Below, in pieces: positions 61,027 through 64,000 of a DNA stretch of 64,000 bases; the stretch's first letter is position 1, and every line of letters starts with the position of its first letter. The stretch lies in the NCBI GenBank assembly GCA_965219875.1, contig CBDCOW010000005.1, positions 186,001 through 250,000 on the forward strand. The letters are read 5' to 3'. The stretch is from DAOUKH01 sp965219875 (GTDB taxonomy: Bacteria; Chloroflexota; Dehalococcoidia; SHYB01). The notes beneath the pieces are model-generated. The model saw nothing but the letters and a program-made list of their open reading frames with translations. It made no database searches and had not been told where the DNA came from. A program made the position numbers and the translations under genes.

Positions 61027-61141
61027 GGCTAGGGGAAACGCCCGGAACGCAACAGCCTGACCAATTGGTCAGCGCTGGCCAGCCGACAAAGGCCTATTAA
61101 TATCTCTTTAATGGCAATGGTGCGGGTCCACCGACGGCAAC
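61027..61141 (-). repeat. Structured repeat C of three
   Basis: Landmarks: GGCTAGGGGAAACGCCCGG, ACGCAACA, 16-bp palindrome CTGACCAATTGGTCAG (61057-61072), second palindrome GCTGGCCAGC (61074-61083), then CGACAAAGGCC, TAATATCTCTTTAATGG and GGTCCACCGACGGCA. It ends at the beginning of the helicase pseudogene. Between the repeats (60551-60721, 60836-61026) no gene is supported. Confidence 0.75.
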
Positions 61142-62536
61142 ATGCGCAAGCCTGCCGCTAAGACATGGGGTTTCCTGGCCCTGCGGCTGGGGGTCAATGG
61201 GCATGAACCTTCGCACTTGGGCTATTGGCCCCAGTTCACCATCGTCGCGCTCCACCGCGCCGTACACCTGGCTCGCACCAATCCTAACGCAAGGGTGCTG
61301 CTGACGACATTCTCGGAGACCCTTGCCAACGCCCTTCGCGACCGGCTGCGCATTCTCATCAGTTCGGAGCCCCGGATCGGAGAGCGGGTGGAGGTCTACT
61401 CCATCGACGCACTAGGTGAACGATTGCATCGCTTGAACATCGGTGCTCCATCCTTCGCCTCGGAAGCACAGATTGTTGCGTTGACCGAGGAAGCGGCTCG
61501 CACGGTCCAGGAGAGCAGGTTCTCGCCCAGCTTCATGCTGACCGAGTGGAACCAGGTTGTCGATGCATGGCAACTGGACACCTGGGAAGGCTATCGTGAT
61601 GTCCCCCGCCTCGGTCGCAGGCGGCGCCTGCGACCGACAGCCACCGCCAAGCGCTCTGGTCGATCTTCGAGCAGGTGCGCTCAGGTCTTCGAGACCGAAA
61701 CCTCATCACCCGCGCAGAGATGTTTAGTCAGCTCTCGTCCAGGTTCGGTACGACGCAGAGGGCCCCGTTCGAATTCAACGTCGTGGACGAGGCGTAGGAC
61801 ATCGGCGTCGCCCAGCTTCGCTTTCTCGCAGCTCTGGGAACTGAGCGGCCCGATGGTCTGTTCTTCGCCGGGGATCTAGGGCAGCGCATCTTCCAGCAAC
61901 CATTCTCGTGGCAAGCGCTCGGTGTGGAGATTTGGGGACGCTCACGGACGTTGAAGATCAACTACCGGACCTCGCACCAAATCAGAATGCGATTCGATCG
62001 CCTACTGGGGGCTGAGCTATCCGATCCCGATGGGAACACTGAAGAACGTTCAGGCACGATATCGGTATTTAACGGTCCCGAGCCGTCGATAGCTGTTTCC
62101 GACTCCGCGGACAGCGAGTCCAGGGTTGTCGCCGCCTGGTTGACCGATTTGGTGGGAAGGGGCGTGGAGCCGCAGGAGATTAGCGTCTTCGTTAGGTCTA
62201 CCGACCAAGTCAGTCGAGCCATTGGAGCTATCGAGGCTGCCGGGCTGCAGTTCACCGTCTTGGACAATCAGGTCCAAACCACCGAAGGGAACGCTTCGGT
62301 AAGCACCATGCACTTGGCGAAGGGTTTGGAGTTCCGGGCCGTGGTTGTGATGGCCTGCGACGACGAGGTCATACCGCTTCAGGAAAGGATCGAGTCCGTC
62401 ACTGATGATTCCGACTTGGAGGATGTCTACAACACCGAGCGGCATCTCCTCTATGTCGCCTGCACCCGCGCGCGACTACCTCCTCGTAACCGGCGTAGAG
62501 CCAGCGTCCGAGTTCCTGGACGACCTTCGCGTCTAG
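61142..62536 (+). pseudogene. UvrD-like superfamily 1 helicase pseudogene
   Basis: Reads from LHRAVHLARTNPNARVLLTTFS in one frame, shifts near 61630 to a frame with ALWSIFEQVRSGLRDRNLIT and FEFNVVDEA, meets TAG (61795-61797) exactly where the Walker B box DEAQD needs Gln (CAG to TAG), and continues through GLFFAGDLGQRIFQQPFSW, INYRTSHQIR, STMHLAKGLEFRAVVV and LLYVACTRAR. A further one-base shift near 62470 precedes the native ending DYLLVTGVEPASEFLDDLRV. Walker A is also missing at the start. Not functional. Confidence 0.85.
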
Positions 62537-62550
62537 GTGAGAGGAAGCCC

Positions 62551-62829
62551 ATGACCGCCGCAAAACCGATCCACCCGGGAGAGCATCTGGCTGAGACGTT
62601 GCAAGAACTGGGTATCACCCAATACCGTCTGGCGAAGACGATCGGCGTGCCCCAAATACGCATCCACGATATCGTCCACTGCCGCAGATCCATCACGGCG
62701 GACACCGCGCTTCGGATTGGGCAGGCCCTGGGCATGACTCCTGACTATTGGCTGAACCTCCAGCGGATGTACGATCTGGACGTCGCCCGTACCAAGACCG
62801 ACGTCAGCGCCATCGAACCCGCTTGTTGA
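62551..62829 (+). CDS. higA: HigA-type antitoxin (no toxin partner visible)
   Basis: A 92-residue XRE-type protein: IHPGEHLAETLQELGITQYRLAKTIGVPQIRIHDIVHCRRSI is the family helix-turn-helix with the HPGE start, and LRIGQALGMTPDYWLNLQRMYDLDVA the C-terminal part. GAGAGGAAG precedes ATG 62551. The usual HigB toxin gene upstream is absent; the neighbour is the helicase pseudogene. It may be an orphan regulator or have lost its toxin. Confidence 0.9.
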   Translation: MTAAKPIHPGEHLAETLQELGITQYRLAKTIGVPQIRIHDIVHCRRSITADTALRIGQALGMTPDYWLNLQRMYDLDVARTKTDVSAIEPAC

Positions 62830-62917
62830 GGCGTCTGCCTAGAGCAATGAGGTTCCCCACCTGGCTAGGTTGACTAAGGAGAACAACCTGGGGACAGATC
62901 CGCAGCCCCTGACGGCG

Positions 62918-63057
62918 GCGGCGGTCTACCCTCGGGTATCCGGCGACCCCTGAACCTGTATCTGTTGGTCGCGGCCCAGGCCAGAGAACTCCGCGACTAC
63001 GCCAAGGCCAATGGCTACAGCTTCACCCGCGAGCCCGAACACGCCCTGCGGTGGTAG
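62918..63057 (+). pseudogene. Serine recombinase N-terminal remnant
   Basis: AAVYPRVSGDP matches the start of the resolvase/invertase catalytic domain (normally xAxYxRVSxDxQ), then the frame changes and continues AQARELRDYAKANGYSFTRE, the next conserved segment of large serine recombinases, ending at TAG 63055. The rest of the enzyme is missing. Probably the integrase of the same decayed element. Confidence 0.7.
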
Positions 63058-63180
63058 AACACCACCGGCCTGGGTTTGCACGGAGCATCTGAGCAGGCGT
63101 TGTACGCGGGAGCGTTACGGCCCCAAATCCGCGAGCGTCCGCCCTTCTCCCCCTCTTTTCCTACCTGGCTAAGGCAAAGA

Positions 63181-63209
63181 AGAGGCCCCTCCGAGGTGGA
63201 GGGGCCTCT
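63181..63209 (-). terminator. Strong hairpin terminator
   Basis: Perfect 12-bp inverted repeat AGAGGCCCCTCC / GGAGGGGCCTCT with a 5-nt loop. In the minus direction it lies 22 nt after the binding-protein stop and is followed by TCTTTGCCTT, a weak T-tract. It marks the boundary between the mobile-element remains and the transport operon. Confidence 0.8.
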
Positions 63210-63231
63210 ATGGCCATCCTAAGCTGGCTTC

Positions 63232-63999
63232 CTAGGGGTAGCTCGCCCCTCGTTCCACAACGATCGGCCAGGAGCTTGGAGACGGCCTATCGCCGACCCA
63301 GACTTCGTCGAGGTCGTAGAAGATGTCGCCGCCCAGAACGTCAGGCCCGGGAGTCCAACCCCTGACCTCCGGCATCATCACCATGATCGACCAGGTGTTG
63401 CCCCAGACCACTCGGACTTGGTCTTCGATGGCGAGGCGCTGGATGTCATGGATGAGCTGCCGCCGTTTGGCGGGATCGGCCGTGGCGTCTTGCTCGTCGA
63501 GCAAAGCGTCCATCTTCGGGTTGCTGTAGCCGCTAAGCTGACGGCCTCCTTCCGAGTGGAACCACGCCCTCAGCAACGGCCCCGGATCCGGGAAGTCGGC
63601 GGCCAGCGCGGCGTAGAAGAACAGGAAGTCCCCCTCCGAAAGCCGCTGCGACCGCTCAGCGCGCGGCACCGGACCGGGCTCGACTTCGGCCAGGCCATCC
63701 AGATGCTTATTGACCTGGTCCGCGATCAGCACCGGGCATTCCCGACCGCACGTCGACGATTCGGACGCAAACGCTTTGAACTTGAGGAGGTTGTCCGGCC
63801 CATAGCCCGCGTCCTCAAGGAGCTGCCGCGCCCTGGCGATGTCCGCCGTCTTGTCGTCGCGGAAGCCCGGGAGCTCCATCACCTCACTCTCGGGAAGGAC
63901 GAAGTCTCCGTAGATCGTCGGCAGGAAGGAGGTCCAGCTCCAGGGCGCCTCGCCCTGGACCGCGTCGAGACTCGAGCGGCGCTCGAGGACTAGGTTGAT
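63232..63999 (-). CDS. ABC transporter substrate-binding protein, partial (C-terminal part)
   Basis: The last 255 residues of a family 5 binding protein; the frame is open to the window edge, where it reads LVLERRSSLDAVQGEAPW and FLPTIYGDFVLPESEV. It includes DIARARQLLEDAGYGPDN, an ARxLLxEAGY motif diagnostic of the family, and SGYSNPKMDALLDEQDATAD. N-terminus, signal peptide and start are outside the window. Third such protein in this window. Confidence 0.88.
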   Translation of the reverse strand: MNLVLERRSSLDAVQGEAPWSWTSFLPTIYGDFVLPESEVMELPGFRDDKTADIARARQLLEDAGYGPDNLLKFKAFASESSTCGRECPVLIADQVNKHLDGLAEVEPGPVPRAERSQRLSEGDFLFFYAALAADFPDPGPLLRAWFHSEGGRQLSGYSNPKMDALLDEQDATADPAKRRQLIHDIQRLAIEDQVRVVWGNTWSIMVMMPEVRGWTPGPDVLGGDIFYDLDEVWVGDRPSPSSWPIVVERGASYP

Positions 64000-64000
64000 G

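Noticed and set aside
60437..61141. Integron attC cassette array
   Set aside because: Only repeat B has a GTTRRRY-like box, the spacers carry no cassette genes, and there is no integron integrase. The 290-300-nt spacing and three copies also do not fit CRISPR.
44224..61797. TAG recoded as glutamine, because two conserved Gln codons (44224 and 61795) are TAG
   Set aside because: Many intact genes here end in TAG (for example at 1396, 1965 and 17742), and both affected genes carry frameshifts too, so they are pseudogenes.

Overview
This GC-rich window looks like a Chloroflexota genome, probably a SAR202-like or other Dehalococcoidia-related heterotroph. That is an inference from gene content: lipoprotein substrate-binding proteins with long Thr/Ala/Pro linkers after the lipobox, F420-type luciferase-like oxidoreductases, and strong paralogue expansion of Amidohydrolase_2 proteins, CaiB/BaiF CoA-transferases, SDRs and alpha/beta-hydrolase-fold proteins. 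No rRNA gene, intact tRNA gene or CRISPR array was seen.

Layout. 0.3-2.0 kb: a two-gene locus whose second gene is a UGSC-type selenoprotein with an in-frame TGA. 2.0-7.4 kb: aconitase, a 7Fe ferredoxin, an amidase with a small AtzG-like partner (the amidase is frameshifted and runs into the ferredoxin), a methyltransferase remnant and a HbpS/GlcG-type protein. 7.7-11.7 kb: peptide-type ABC operon (binding protein plus two permeases, no ATPases). 11.7-31.2 kb: a catabolic island with five amidohydrolases, three alpha/beta-hydrolase-fold proteins, two methyltransferases, two maleate-isomerase-like proteins, two luciferase-like oxidoreductases, a cupin, a zinc alcohol dehydrogenase, a FAD monooxygenase, an HpcH/HpaI aldolase and another HbpS-like protein. 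Parts of it are repeats of one ancestral cassette. 31.3-33.4 kb: decayed DNA with an AlpA remnant, two truncated hot-dog dehydratases and a shattered CoA-transferase. 33.4-39.0 kb: two intact CoA-transferases, one intact and one truncated alpha/beta-fold gene, and two SDRs sharing a nearly identical tract. 39.0-42.7 kb: a second ABC operon, again without ATPases. 42.9-48.2 kb: SDR, a broken RidA gene fused to a permease remnant, a TPP-dependent enzyme and a CoA-transferase.

48.2-55.6 kb is a graveyard: SDR, a three-domain RidA gene cut by an IS3 remnant, another IS3 remnant abutting a GH114 tail, a tRNA-like 3' fragment, two-component-system fragments, an intact ABC-F gene and a YvcK remnant. 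55.7-59.9 kb is a tight, overlapping four-gene operon (membrane protein, fatty acid hydroxylase-like protein, GH3-like acyl-amido synthetase, enolase-superfamily enzyme) that looks like an uncharacterised lipid or N-acyl amino acid pathway. 59.9-63.2 kb is a decayed mobile element: two small HTH proteins, three diverged repeats with covarying hairpins, a UvrD-like pseudogene, an orphan HigA and a serine recombinase fragment. The window ends inside a third substrate-binding protein.

The observations most worth follow-up are the UGSC selenoprotein, the three covarying hairpin repeats upstream of the AlpA gene, the GH3/enolase operon, the alpha/beta-fold proteins that have lost both the nucleophile and the catalytic histidine, and the strong hairpins placed between binding-protein and permease genes in both ABC operons.
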